64,000 nucleotides of DNA from Tectiglobus sp965215755 (GTDB lineage Bacteria > Pseudomonadota > Alphaproteobacteria > Rhizobiales > Hyphomicrobiaceae), in contig OZ244119.1 in the NCBI GenBank assembly GCA_965215755.1, forward strand, positions 2,356,001-2,420,000, in the 5' to 3' direction. Positions 25,543-38,700 of the stretch are shown here, piece by piece (position 1 is the stretch's first letter; each line of letters opens with the position of its first letter). The notes under the pieces were generated by a model. The model saw only the letters and a list, made by a program, of their open reading frames with translations. It searched no databases and was not told the origin of the DNA. A program made the position numbers and the translations under genes.

Positions 25543-27767
25543 GCAACGTTTGCCTTCTTCGTTCTGCTGGCCGTAGTTGCCTTGTGCTGTGTTGCCAGTT
25601 TGGCAAGGACATCCTTTTTCGGCCCGTCAATCATGACCTTGCCGGCATCCATGACAATCAAGCGGTCAACCAGCTCCAGAGTTGCCGGCTTATGCGTGAC
25701 AAGAACCAGAGTGCGATTGCCAATCGCAGCACCCAAGTGTTTGACAATCTGCATCTCGGTCTGGCCGTCCACTTCGCTTGTCGGTTCATCAAGCAGTAGG
25801 ATGTCTGGTCTGCCGGCTAGCGCGCGAGTCAGTGCCAAGGAGCGCTTTTGACCACCTGACAGTCCCTCGCCGCGTTCGCCAAGCATGGTGTCGAACCCCG
25901 ATGGCAGGCGGTTTATCCATGATAGAGACCCGGCATTGTGGGCGGCCTGGACGAGGTCTTGATCTGAAATATCTGCATTGTGCAGGACGATGTTCTCGCG
26001 GATCGTTGTGCGGAAGAGGGCAGCATCCTGGCTGAGGTAGCCGATATTGCTCCTTAGGGAGTAAGGATCGAGACCGGCAATGCCGACCTGATCGATGCGA
26101 ATGAGCCCCTTGTCAGCTGCGTGGCTCTTCATAAGAAGCTTGAGGACGGTGCTTTTGCCTGATCCAATCGACCCAATGATTCCGATGCGTTCACCCGGCC
26201 TGATGTGGAACGTCACATTGGACAAGGCGGGCAAGGCATCTTCGCTATAGGTGAAATCCACGCCGTCAAATCTGATTTCGCCCTGGAGACCGGCTCGGGA
26301 AATCAGTTGGGGGCCGCTCCCACGCTCCTGCGGTGCGCGCATCACGTCCATCAATGCCTGCTTGGCGATCGAGACCTGGTGCATGCGGCCTGCGAGAGCG
26401 GCGAGTTGGACGACTGGGGACATAGCGCGGGACAGAAGTAAAACGGCAGCTATGACGGCACCGGCTGAGATTGCACCCTCCTTGACGAGCCCAACACCGA
26501 GCGTGATGACGGCAACCACCGCGAGGCCCTGCCATAGTCCGGCGAGGTTGACGGCAAGTGATGAGAAGAACTTGACCTTGGTTCCTAAACTCAATTGGTC
26601 GGCGACGGCACGCTCAAGCCGCGCTAATGCCCAGCTCTGGGAACCTGTCGATTTGATTGTCTCCAGGCCGTTGAGCGACTCGGCAAGTACGGCGCTCTTG
26701 TTGGACATCCGTGAAAATATCTCTGGCATCAGCCAACCGAGTGGCTTCTGCGCGATGAAGACGCTGACCAGCACCATGACGATGGCCACGATCGGTACGA
26801 TGACCAGCGAGCCTGCGACCAGCCAAATAACCGCGAGAAACAGCAGGACAAACGGCAGATCGCCAAACACCATCAATGTGGCAGACGTGTAGAAATCACG
26901 AAGCGTTTCCATTTCACGCATCGTATTCATTTGCACACCGACGGGTTTGCTTTGTCCGATTGCCTGGGCACCAACGATGCGATGCATGAGAACATTGGAG
27001 AGACGGACATCTGAGCGTCTGGTTGCGGTGTCAACGATTACTCCACGAAGGGTCTTCAGGAGGAAATCGAACGCTATGGCAATCAATGCACCGCAACCCA
27101 ACGCTAGGAGCGTGTTAACCGCATTGCTTGGTAGTACGCGGTCATAGACGTTCATTGTGAAGAGCGGGATTGCGAGGCTAAGCAGGTTGATTGCAATTGT
27201 CGCCAGGATGGCCTGAGTAAACAGGCCCGCATTTTCACTGAGGACCCGCCAGGAAAATGCAGAGTGCATGTCATTGCGGCTTTGTGCATCTGCTTCAGAT
27301 AATGGGCGAATGACATACACACGGGCGATCCGGCGCTTCAGGCGCGACCGCGCGAGAGTAAAGACTTCGCCAGGTCTTCCCATAATCTCGATCGTGGCTT
27401 TGCCGCGGTTGCTGATGTCGGTGATCAGTCCGACGGACCCATTGTTGAAGCGCGCAATTACTGGACAGTGATGCGATTGGAGTTTGCCGACTTTGATGCC
27501 GCGGCGGTCAACAAACAGGCCTGCGCGCCGGCCTGCTTCGTGCAGGTGACCATCACTGCCGCTATCGAGGTTAGGCGTAATGCCGCTGATGAGTTCAGGG
27601 CCTTCAACGGGCAGATGATGATGATGGGCAACGGCCACCAACGCAGCAAGCATCAGGTCCGGAGACTTGTCCTGACGGGAATTGGTATCAGGGGCGGCGA
27701 TTTCGTCTGCTGCATCAGCCAGACGTTCCTGCAGACCGCGAATGTTCAGGCCGGCATCATTACGCAT
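25539..27767 (-). CDS. Type I secretion ABC transporter (LapB-like)
   Basis: 742 residues. N-terminal C39-peptidase-like domain (about 35-160) without a catalytic Cys, as in exporters of RTX proteins and LapA-type adhesins that are not processed at a double-Gly. A six-helix membrane domain follows (about 170-460), then an ATPase domain with Walker A GSIGSGKST, signature LSGGQKRSL, and Walker B DILLLDEPTSE. It powers export with the HlyD and TolC proteins. The giant adhesin in the same cluster is the obvious substrate. Confidence 0.95.
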   Translation of the reverse strand: MRNDAGLNIRGLQERLADAADEIAAPDTNSRQDKSPDLMLAALVAVAHHHHLPVEGPELISGITPNLDSGSDGHLHEAGRRAGLFVDRRGIKVGKLQSHHCPVIARFNNGSVGLITDISNRGKATIEIMGRPGEVFTLARSRLKRRIARVYVIRPLSEADAQSRNDMHSAFSWRVLSENAGLFTQAILATIAINLLSLAIPLFTMNVYDRVLPSNAVNTLLALGCGALIAIAFDFLLKTLRGVIVDTATRRSDVRLSNVLMHRIVGAQAIGQSKPVGVQMNTMREMETLRDFYTSATLMVFGDLPFVLLFLAVIWLVAGSLVIVPIVAIVMVLVSVFIAQKPLGWLMPEIFSRMSNKSAVLAESLNGLETIKSTGSQSWALARLERAVADQLSLGTKVKFFSSLAVNLAGLWQGLAVVAVITLGVGLVKEGAISAGAVIAAVLLLSRAMSPVVQLAALAGRMHQVSIAKQALMDVMRAPQERGSGPQLISRAGLQGEIRFDGVDFTYSEDALPALSNVTFHIRPGERIGIIGSIGSGKSTVLKLLMKSHAADKGLIRIDQVGIAGLDPYSLRSNIGYLSQDAALFRTTIRENIVLHNADISDQDLVQAAHNAGSLSWINRLPSGFDTMLGERGEGLSGGQKRSLALTRALAGRPDILLLDEPTSEVDGQTEMQIVKHLGAAIGNRTLVLVTHKPATLELVDRLIVMDAGKVMIDGPKKDVLAKLATQHKATTASRTKKANVA

Positions 27768-28113
27768 AAATACGGGTACTCTCGGTAAACCATTTGTTGA
27801 CCAAGAAAATTATGCCGTAGACTCATGAATATTATCTGTACTTAGCACTTGTTCTTATCGATGGGGCAGTTTGTTTTCCCGGAAAAGGACATGCGCTCTG
27901 TGGACGGGCGCTCTGTCGGCAGGCTGCTGGTCGTGAAAGGATGTTCATGACGCACTCCGCGTAGACAGACTTGGCGGCTCCGACCGATAGAGCATGACAA
28001 CGAGAAAAGCCGCTTGCTGAGTTAGTCAGTGGTGGCACCGTTGCCGTTGCCTTGGGCTTTGATCTTTGAATTGAAATAGGCGGAACCGGGTTGCAGGTGT
28101 TGGAACCGGAATA
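27768..28113. other. Intergenic region between TolC and ABC genes
   Basis: 346 bases with no credible gene; a 68-codon minus-strand frame at 27832-28038 has no family features. The AT-rich portion near 27790-27850 could hold a separate promoter for the ABC-HlyD pair, so the exporter genes may not all be on one transcript. Confidence 0.5.
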
Positions 28114-29454
28114 TTAGGGAATGATCACCCGCGGCCGCCATGAGCCGGTCGTGGCTTCTTCAGGCAGTTGTGCGTTCATTACTTCCGTGAGGGTTCCCAT
28201 CGCAGCCAGAATCCGGAACACATTGAATGATGCGATAAACTTTTCTGTCACGTGCGTCGTTTCATTGACGAAATACTCGTTCTGCACGTCCAGAATATCG
28301 AGTAGTGACCGCTGTCCGATATCGAACTGTTTCTCATACGACCGTAACGTTTTTCGGTTCTGAGAGATTTGCCGGCCGATAACGCGATAGCGCAAACTCG
28401 CGGATTTGATTGCAGTCCACGACAGCCTGATTTCCTTCGTGATCGACAAGCGGGCGTTTTCGACAGCAAAGCGCACTTGGTTCGCGCGATGGAATGTTTC
28501 TCGGACACGTGCTGTGTCGCGGCCGCCGTTGTATATATTCTTCCTCAAGACCAGCATTGCAGAGACGTCATCCTGATCATCGTAAGCGCGATCGCTGTCC
28601 TGTCGACGGTTCGCAGACACTTCCACGTTGACCTTTGGGTAAAACTCCGATCGGGCAGAACGGATGGCAGCCTCAGCGGCCTTGAGATCATGGGTCAATG
28701 CTGCCAGTGCGGGCGACTCCGCGAGTGCAACCGAGATTGCCGTATTGACGGTTTTGGGCAGCCGGTTGGTTGGCGTCTTGTAGGGGCGGAGACCATTTGG
28801 TGCCTCGCCGACGACTGATATGTAGAACGTGACGGCGTCCGCATGCCGGGCTCGTGCTTCAACAACACTGGCGCGGGCGGCTTCAATCCGTGCACGGATT
28901 TGCGAGAGTTCAGCATCGGCCGAGCGCCCCGCTTTGACCCGCCTGAAGATGCGCTGCAATGTGCGGTTATGCGCAGCTACGTTCTTGCGCGCAATATGGA
29001 CAATCTGGCGGGTCCGAAGAACTTCGAGATAAGCGCGTACAGCCTGCAGTGCCAATGATGACGCCGTGTCTCTCACGCGGAAACGGGCGGAATCGACTCT
29101 GTTGGCTTGGCGGTCGACTTCGGATCTCGTCTTATGGCCGTCGAATACTGGGACGGAAAGCACACCGCCGATCTGGCTGCGTCGTGTGTCCGCATGTAGG
29201 TCATTGTCCCCACCCGTCGTCATTCGATGTGTCGCAACGTAGCCTGTCGATGCAGTGATATCGAGACGGGGTCTGCCGAGGCTTTTTGCAGCCTCTAGTT
29301 CCTGATCGATCGCGAGCCTGTTCGCCCGTAATGCTCCGACTTCAGGGTTGCGTTCAAGGGTCTTCTGCACGGCGCTACGGAGCGTCTCCGCGTGCACGCT
29401 GATGGGTGCAATTACGATGCACGCCAAAAGACAATAACCAATCAAACGCAACAT
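28114..29454 (-). CDS. TolC-family outer membrane efflux/secretion protein
   Basis: 446 residues with a signal peptide (cleavage after SVHA near residue 22). Two homologous outer-membrane-factor halves: starts at AVQKTLERNPEVGALRANRLA and a second at AISVALAESPALAALTHDLK, with long periplasmic coiled coils (RIEAARASVVEARARHAD) and C-terminal IGQRSLLDILDVQNEYF, a typical TolC-like ending. It supplies the outer-membrane channel of the type I exporter encoded with it. Confidence 0.94.
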   Translation of the reverse strand: MLRLIGYCLLACIVIAPISVHAETLRSAVQKTLERNPEVGALRANRLAIDQELEAAKSLGRPRLDITASTGYVATHRMTTGGDNDLHADTRRSQIGGVLSVPVFDGHKTRSEVDRQANRVDSARFRVRDTASSLALQAVRAYLEVLRTRQIVHIARKNVAAHNRTLQRIFRRVKAGRSADAELSQIRARIEAARASVVEARARHADAVTFYISVVGEAPNGLRPYKTPTNRLPKTVNTAISVALAESPALAALTHDLKAAEAAIRSARSEFYPKVNVEVSANRRQDSDRAYDDQDDVSAMLVLRKNIYNGGRDTARVRETFHRANQVRFAVENARLSITKEIRLSWTAIKSASLRYRVIGRQISQNRKTLRSYEKQFDIGQRSLLDILDVQNEYFVNETTHVTEKFIASFNVFRILAAMGTLTEVMNAQLPEEATTGSWRPRVIIP

Positions 29455-29631
29455 ACTTAAACCACTTCACGCAGTACTCACAAACATAAGCAAACCACAT
29501 AAGCCATGGCCTGCCGTTGTCTGTCCAGACTTCATATGTTGCTGTCAGAATATTTGCGCACAGAAGATGAGGAAAGACTCCTTATGCTGATTTGCAAAGG
29601 TCAGCCATGATCAATGCGGTTTGTAATTTTT

Positions 29632-29660
29632 CAATGATTTATTGTCATTTTAAATCATTG
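29632..29660. promoter_or_regulatory. AT-rich inverted repeat between adhesin and tolC
   Basis: CAATGATTT and AAATCATTG arms around 11 AT-rich bases, in a very AT-rich stretch 55 bases past the adhesin stop and 180 before tolC. It could be the tolC promoter/operator or an adhesin terminator; A/T runs lie on both sides. Confidence 0.35.
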
Positions 29661-29714
29661 ATTTAATTCAATTTGCTCATTTTTCTACAAAGCTTCTGCG
29701 GTGATCGGATGCCG

Positions 29715-32700
29715 CTAGATGATGATGTTCCCGTTGGCATGCAGCGTCGCAAGATCTAAACCAGTATGGCCATCAAGTGACACTACATCGGTTGTAAACG
29801 TGCCCGTACCTGTTGCGTCGATCTGCACTGTTGTGCTGCCTCCCTCTTCCGAGAGCTGAACATAGTCGGCGATGTCATCCGTTGCATTGTCGAAACCGGG
29901 AAGTAGGGCTTGCAGGTCCAACGCGTCGCCGTCGGCAACACTGAAATCCGTAATGACATCCGTGCCAGTTACGTCGTCTCCGGCCTGCCAGACAAAAATG
30001 TCTGCCTCGCTGCCACCAGTCAGCATGTCTACTCCAACACCGCCGATCAGCGTGTCAGAACCTGCTCCGCCATCGAGCATGTCGGCATCGCCGCCACCAT
30101 CAAGGACGTCGGCGCCGGTCAGACCTGACAGGACGTCCATGCCATCGCCGCCGGAAATCGTATCGTCACCGCCGCCACCGGTCAGGTTATCTGCGCCGGG
30201 TGTTCCCGTGAGATTGAGGTTAGGGGCCTCCGTGATGGATACAACAAAGTCCGATAGGACGGGTGCGCCGCGATCAGCGCCATCAATCGCGACCGCAGAC
30301 ATTGAGATCGTGTGATCACCAATCAAGTCGTTGCCGCCGGTAAACGAGATACTGCCAGCCTCGGCGGCTGTGCCGGTGAAGACCCATTCGCCGCCGCCGT
30401 TGTCGATGAGTGTGCCGCCAGCCGTTGCGGTTAACGATGACCCAGCTGGCACGCCGGCAAACGTGAGCTCCAGACTTTCTGCTGGCGTCTCTCCGCTCAA
30501 GGTGCCTGAGTCGTCATCCATGACAATGCTGAATGAGAGCGGGATCGTGCTGCCTTCTTCAACCGTGGCATCAGATGGATCGACGCGGAGGCTGTCCGCG
30601 ACGGGGTTGACCGTGACAGTGAACGGCATCGTGGTGGTTGCCACATCCGCGTTACTCGCTTCAAGCGCATAGGCGTTCAGCGCGAGATTCATAACGCCAC
30701 TGTAGTTGCGTGGTGGCGTCAGCGTGAGGCCGTCCAATTGGCTGTTTTTCAACGTCCACGTGCCGTCGCCGTTATTGGAGCCGGCAGACAGGATCGAGTC
30801 GATGGGAATACCTGAGATAGTAATTGAAAGCGTTTCCGACCCATCGGTGTCTTTGAGACTTGCGGATAGTCCGGAAAGACTGATCGCGGTGTCCTCATCA
30901 CCACTGACGTTTTGGACGGTTGCATTGGGACCGTCCGCGACGGCATCGAATGATATCGTGACGTTCGACACCGTGGTGTGTCTGATGCTTGAGTCGAGTG
31001 TTTCGTAACTCTCCGCCGTGATCGTCGCGGTGACATTGCCGTGGAGATGCTCCGGCGGCTGGATACGGAGACCGCCGACATCGCCGATCGGGACGGTGTA
31101 GACGCCTCCGACAGCCGTATATGCCGTGCCGACGGCGTCAAGCAGCTGTGCCTCCGGATGTGACAGCGTGATCTCAATGGTGCTCGCAAGTGCTTCAGGG
31201 CTGGCGGCATCCGTGTCTCTCAACGCAACAGAGAGATTGAGTGCGGCCGCGGTATCTTCGCTCCCTGCGACCGGCGTCGCCGTAATTTGTGGCCCGTCGG
31301 CAATCGGCGTGACGGTAACAGTGGCAGGCTGCTCTCCACTGGTATCGCTTTGCAATGACGCATTGGTGGCGACAGCCTCGACATTGAATGTGACCTCGCC
31401 CGCGAAGTCAGGATCAGGCGTGATGACAACGCTGCCGAGATTTGCAGCGTCGACAAACCATTTGCCGTTTGCCGGATTGAAGATGACGCCGGATATGGTT
31501 GCGCCGGGAGACAAGTCGCTGAAAACAACAGAGATTGTTGGATCGCTCAGATCGTCAGGATCAGGCACAGCCGTGATGTCGACGGTGATTGAGCCATCTT
31601 CGTCTACCACCATTGGGTTCACGGTCAGGATGGGCTTGATCGGCGCCGGATCGGACGAGCCGCCGCCAGAACCTGGAACGAATTCGACGCTCCAACTCGT
31701 TGACTGGGTGGCTTGATCATTGTCGCCATCATTCTCGGTGGCGAAGGTGGTCAGGGTTAGGTCGAACGTGCCGATTGTGCCTGTCGACGAGGTAATATGC
31801 AGATCCGCCAGATCGGCAGGCTGCAGATACCAGTTGCCGTTGCCGTTGTTCAATCCGACGATTTGACCGGCGCTATTTGTGAAGGCAATGATTCCGGAGC
31901 CGTCGGTTGGCAAGCCGCTGACGATATAGTGGATCTCTTCAGAGTCAGAACGACCGAGGGCGGTGTCGGTGTCTGTTGTGAGGCCGCCGATGTTGACCGG
32001 GATCCGTGCGCCCGTCTGAGCACCGGCGACATCATCTGCAAACGCGGTTGGCGTATCCGCGACACCGGTTACCGAGACGGCGAATGAGCCTGTGACCGGG
32101 TCAGGTGATCCTGGTGCGCCAGGATCATCGAACATCACTGAAACAGGGATGCTGAAATCCACGTTCGAGTCTGTGAACGCAGACGCCTGCAACGCAATGC
32201 CAGCCAGATCCCCCGGTTGTACCGTTATCGTTCCATCGCCGTTATCGACGAACGTCCCGGTTATGTAGCTTGCGATGAGATCGTCGATGGTTGGCGCCGC
32301 GTTCGGGTCCAAGCCAGCTACGGAATTGAGGTCGAAGGTGTAGGACACGACGCTCTCTGACCCATCGTTGTCGATCAGGACGCCGACTGCTGCGTTGGCC
32401 AACGAGATGTCGCTTCCTTCGCTCACCTCGATGCTGGCGTTGACGCTGGAAACAGCATCGAGAACAGGTGTGATGATGATCGATACCGGTATAGTTGTCG
32501 TCAGCTGGTTACCGTCGTTTTCCTGAGTGACCACTTCAACTTTTAGACTGGGCGCATAGGTGGCGATGTAATCGCCTGCGAAGTTCTCTGGCACAGGAAT
32601 TGTCAAATCCAGAATGTCACTGGCTGACACCTGCCACGAGCCACCGATGTATTGGCCATGGGAGGGGATGATTCCGCTGGGCAAGCCCGAGATGATGTAG

Positions 32701-35700
32701 CTCAATGTTTCTGAGCCATCGTTGTCGGCGGTGGTCTCCACAAGGCTCGCGCCAAGGCCGATTGGAGTGTCTTCGGCACTGTTGACGACAACCAATGGAA
32801 GGTCGGGCGTATCTGCGACACCTATGACTTCAACATTGATTGTTGCAGACGATGTCGCGGTCTCCACTTCGCCGGCAACCGAATAGAGTGTCGTTTCGGT
32901 GGCGATAGCCGTTACCGTCAGCGTGAAATCGTTGCTGTCATGCAAGGGCGGGATGATGTGCAGGTCTGCGAGTTCGGCTTCGGTAAACGTCCATCGTCCG
33001 CCACCCTGGTCGGTGCCGACGTTGTTGTTGCTACCATCAACAAACGTGGCCCCCGTCGGCACATCGCTGATATCGACGGTCAGAGTCTCCGAACCGTCCC
33101 GGTCAACGAGTTTCGGGCGAATTGTCAGTTTGATCGGCTGGTCTTCGAATCCGGCCGAACCGCCGGTTGAATTCAGCGTCTGGATCAGAGGCGCGTCGGC
33201 AACTGCCCCGACGGTGATGTCGAATGTATCGGCGACACTTGTTGCTGTCTTTGTTGCAACTTCATCGCCTGTTGCCGCTTCCGTCGAGACAAGTTCGAGC
33301 GTGGCACTGGTTGAAATACCGGAGATGTGCTCTCCGGCTTGAAGCTGGACACTGGCCAAAACAGCAGCAAAATTGGCTGGCGTATCAGCAGTAATATCAT
33401 ATGAACCGTCACCGTTATCCGTCACCGTCCCATTGCCGTTGGTTGTCACCGTCCAATCCGCTGCCGGAAGGGTCAGGATGGCCTTGGAGAGATGTTCGGA
33501 GCCGTCGGTATCTGTCAGCGCACCTGATAGGTCGAGAGAGAATGCAGTGTCTTCGAGACCGACAACATCGTTTGCTGTTGCGACCGGTGTATCCGCGACG
33601 GCCTGAACCGTGATTGTATGCGAACCGCTTGTCGTCGTTCCGGTCCCGGATATGTCGCTTGAGACAACGGAGATGTCGATGGCGACATTGGCATCACTGT
33701 GCGTAATGCTCACATCCGGCGTCATTGCGAATGTATCGAGGGTTGCCTGTATATCGGCTTCAGAGCCTGTGATGGTGAATACACCAGGCGAAGGCTCCGT
33801 GACGATGGCACTGCCCTCGGCGGTATAGCTGGCTGTGTAATTATCCGGCAGGTCAAGCGTTACGGCGGTGATCTGTTCGGATCCGTCATTGTCGGTGAGC
33901 TGGATGACGACATCAGGTCCGAAGGTGACCGTGCCATCCTCCAATGCGGTTGTTTCACCGGATATGGCAGCGCCGTCCGCGGCTGAGCCGATTGTTACGG
34001 AGAAGGGTGTTGAGTTTGTTGCGACATCATCAGTCTCGTCGTTGTTGCGCCCGTCATCGGCCTCAGTTGCGACCGAGGTGAGGACCATGTTGAACGTGCC
34101 ATGCTCGTTCGGCGGGTTGAGGAAGCTGGCTGCGGCCAACTCTGCTGGTGTGAACAGCCAGACAGTTGGGTCGTCTGTGGATTGTGTGCCCGTGGTGAAG
34201 CTGGCGCCTGTTGGCACACTGGAAATTTGAAACGATAGAGTTTCTGAGCCGTCTGTATCGATCAGGCTGCCGCCAACGCTATGGCTGCCATCAACCAGGG
34301 CGACGGGCTGGTCCTCAACGCCGGTGTAGGCAGGGTTAGATACTGTCACCGTGGGCGTGTCTGCGACAGGGTCAAAGTCGACCCGCAAGTTTCCATTGGT
34401 CGTCGCAACGGAAACGGCGATATCACCAGCTTCGCTTGGCGTTGTCTCCTCTGATCTTGCTCGCAGCCTGACGATTATGTCGTCCGACTTGTGTGTATCA
34501 TTCCAGCGAATGTTCAGCGTTGCCAGTGTTGCCTGGATATCGGCATTATCACCAGTGAAGTAGAAACTATTTGTACCGTTCGAATCGGTTGCTGTCGCGA
34601 CGACGGTGGTGCCAATCAGTGTATATCCCAGTGTCGCATCCGCAGGAATATTATAGATGCGCACTTCCTGGATGATTTCTGAACCGTCGTTGTCATTCAG
34701 CGTCACGCCGACTGGGATGTTGACGGTCGTGTCCTCGTTGCCGAGTTGTCGTGGTGTGCTTTCAGATGGTGCGTCTGCGACGGCTTTGACATTGATGCTG
34801 TGTGTGCCCGTGGCCGTTGCGGTGGCGCCGCCGACCTCAGTCGTCTCGGCCGTGATTGAAATTGAGAAATCCGTGTCGAGATCTTCCGTTTCAGTGACCG
34901 TGAGGCTCTCGACCAGCGCTAACACTTCAGCAGGTGTTGGACCGGTAATGACTAGCGTGCCCGGTGTGGACTGGTCTACGGTTCCGGGTAGGGAGGTGTC
35001 CCATGCCGGCGTTGCGTAGGTTGGAAAGCCTGCCAGTGTGACGATTAGGTTCTGAGATCCATCTGTGTCGACAAGTGTGATGTCGAGGTCGTCGCCAAGC
35101 GGTATGGTCTGGTCTTCATTGACACTGGACGTGGTGTCATTGACAACCGGCTCATCGAGGATGGGATTGACCGTGATTGTAAACGGCAGGGTCGCGGTTG
35201 CTGTCTCAACCGCGATCTGAGCTCCCGTTGTCTCGGTTGCTACCGAGACCAGGTCCATGTTGATGGTGCCGTGCCAGTTCGCGGGCGGCGTGAATGAAAT
35301 TGGCGTGGGTGGGTTGACGCCGTCGCCCTTGATATCTGTTGCTGAGAACACCCACACGGTTGGATCTGAACCGGATTGGGCGCCGACGTTGAAGCTTGCG
35401 CCGGTTGGCACGTTGCGGATTTCAAACGTCAACTCTTCCGACCCATCGGTATCGACAAGCCCTCCATTGAAGCCGCTCAGTACCACTGGGATATCTTCGT
35501 TGGTCGTGAAGGCGTTTGTGGAGACAGCGACACTCGGTGTGTCTGCGACCGCCGAAACAATGACATCGACATCAAACGTCGTCTGGGCCGTGGACGTGGT
35601 GACCTGTCCGGCGTTGTCCGGGCTTGATTCAATGCTGGTAACGGTGACCGACAAGGTAACGTCGTCATCCGAATGTTGCGGTGGTTGAAGTGTAAATGCC

Positions 35701-38700
35701 GCGAGGGTTGCCTTGATTTCAGCATCCGTGCCAGTCACGGTGACCCGGCCGTTGCCAGGATCATAGACACTGTTGGCTGCTGATGCGGGGGTCCATCCCG
35801 TCGGAATGCCGTTGATCACGGCGGACTGCAAGCTCTCTGACCCGTCGGTATCTGCGAGCGCAACGGTAATCGGGACGGCGACAACGCTATCCTCGAGATT
35901 GGAGCCGGAGCCCGATCCGATCGGTGCATCTGCTACGGCGTTGATGACGACCGGGACAACGATTGAGTTCGTTGCGTTTGCCGTCGTGACATCTCCTGCT
36001 TCGGAAGGATTAGTTTCGGTGACGGTTGTTTCGACGGTCATCTCGAAGCTGACGTCACTATGTTCTGGCGGTGTCGCAGTCAGACTTGCGAGAAGGTCCT
36101 GAATTTCCGTCGTGGCGCCTGTGAATTCGAACACTCCACCTGACTTTGCGACGACCGTGCCTCCGACATCAGTATCCCAGGCGAGGGCGACGTTCCCCGG
36201 GACGCCGCTGACGACAACTTTTGTAATGGCTTCCGATCCATCCGTGTCTTGCAAGCTGATGCTCACCGGTACTGCAATGGCAACAGTTGCGTCTTCGTCG
36301 ACGGTCACGCCACCAGACATTGTGGCTGTGTCGGCGATAGCTCCGACCGTGACCGGATGAACGACGGTGGTTGTTGCGGTATCACCGCCGGTATCAGTTG
36401 TGGTCGCGCTGATGGAGAGATTGATATCGGTATCGCTGTTCGCCGGTGGCGTTAGGGTGAGCGATGCCAATGTGGCCCGGATATCCGGCTCACTGCCGGT
36501 GATTGTCAGAGTCGTTGGTGTGCCGGAGACGTCTGCTGCTCCGGCGATTGCGAAGTCGATTGTAGCTCCGACAGGGATGTTATTGACAACGACACTGGTC
36601 AGGGTTTCTGAGCCATCGGTGTCTGTCTTGGCAATGGCAATGTTAGTGCCGACCGCGATGACGCTATCTTCGTCACCACTCGACGAACCTGTGACGGTCG
36701 GAGCATCCGCATCGCCTGCGATCTTAACCGTGAAGTTGGTGCTGGATGAGGCGGTGGGTGTGGCCGTGACGGTGTCGGCTTCGGTGGCGATCGACGTCAA
36801 CGTCATAACAAAATCGCCGGAGACGTTCGTCGGCGGATTGTAGGTGAGGCCGGCTGCGAGCTCGGCCGAAGTGAATGACCAGACACCAGGGGATGTTACT
36901 GTGCCGACGGACCCTCCACTGCTGTTCGAAAAACTAGAGCCAGGGGGCACGGAGGATATTTCAAAGGTGAGTGTCTCAGATCCGTCTAGGTCAACAAGTG
37001 CGCCTGTCAGGCCGGTGAGTGCGACGGACGTATCTTCGTTTGTCGTGTAGGGTGCGGTCGGAGCGATAACCGTTGGAGTATCGGCGATTGGTGAGATTCG
37101 AACCGGGAGCACGAAACTCGTTGCTGCTGTTTCGACAGCGACATGCGCTGTTTCATTTGGGTTGCCACTCGTGGCGGTTGTCAGATTGGATTCGATGGAT
37201 TGGATTGTGACCGTTAGGTCGAAGTCTTCATCGCTGTGCTCGGGCGGCGATACAGACATGTCCTGCAGAGCTGCGATGAGTCTGTCGGTGGTCCCTGTGA
37301 ATCTCCAGACGCCGCCAGCTTCCAGGTTTGCTGTCACGCCTGACTCGGTTGGCAGATTGAACGTTCCCCCGGCTGGTAGGCCGGCAATATCGACATAATC
37401 GATCGTTTCCGAGTCATCATCGTCGCGCAGGCCAACCAGCATGTTGAGAGATATCGCCTTGTCTTCCTGTCCCGATGCGGATCCCGCCCCAGTGGGCGCG
37501 TCTGCGACAGCACTGACATGAATACCATGCGGCATGGTCGTGGTGGCTTGCACGCCTCCGGTATCCGTAACAGTCACACTAACGGCAACACCGAAGTCCC
37601 TGTCGGAGTCCGGTCCAAGATTAACAGTGAATGTGTCGAGCGTGGCACGGATTGCAGCCGGTGTGCCCGTGATCTCATAGATGCCGCCGACGACACTGAC
37701 AGAAGCGCCGACGGTAGCCGTATAGTCCACCGTGGCCGTCCCTGGGAAGTTGCCAAGCGATACCTTTGTGACAGTCTCGGAGCCGTCCGTGTCATTGAGC
37801 GAATAGGTAATGTCACTGCCGAAGTTCAATGTCTGACCCTCGAGCCCAGTGGTCGAGTTGGTCGAAACCGTTGGCTCGTCAGCAACGGCTGTGATTGTGA
37901 CGGGAATATCGTGGACGGTGGTCGCTGTTGGCACGGCAACACCGCCTTGATCTTCAGGGTTGGTATCGCGCGACGTCGCGGTCACTGTGAGATTGAAGCT
38001 CGGATCGCTATCCGGGGTCGGCGTGATCGAGATGCTGTTGAGGAGTGCCTGGATCTGCGCAGTTGTGCCATCGAACTGATAGGTGCCACCACCAAGATGA
38101 GTAACGGTTCCAGGTAGGCCGGTGTTCCAAGCGAAGCCCACGTCCGCTGGCACGCCTGCGACCGTGACAGCCTCCAGGGTTTCAGAGCCGTCGGTATCTT
38201 GCAGTTGGACGCTGATGGGCAAAGCCGAAGTGCCGCTATCTTCCAGTGCCGTCAGGCCGCCGGAAACGATAGGGGCCTGAGCCACCGCAGCAATAAAGAT
38301 TTCAGCTGTCGCGACTTCTGTTTGACCGGTTTCGGTGTCGTAGAACGAATATGTGAATGTCACACCGCCGGAAAAGCCTGGAGTAGGTGTAAAGTCAAAT
38401 GTGCCATCCGCGTTCAGCGTTAGCGCGCCGGAGCTTGGAGCTGTAACAAGCGCCACGCCTGAAATTGGATTGGGTTGAACATCATTTGCAAAAACGTTGC
38501 CGGAAATAACGCTGGCTTCGCTGGCATTAAATACATCGGCGACTGCAAAGGACGGTAGCGGCGGGGCTTCGCCGGAGGGAAAGTCAGTCGTTGAGATACT
38601 CGGTATAAAAGACCCATCCGCATACTCGGTATCTCCGAGGGGAACCAGGTGGCCTAATCCACCGCCGACATTGTTCGATAGAAACTCTGAAATGTCTGTA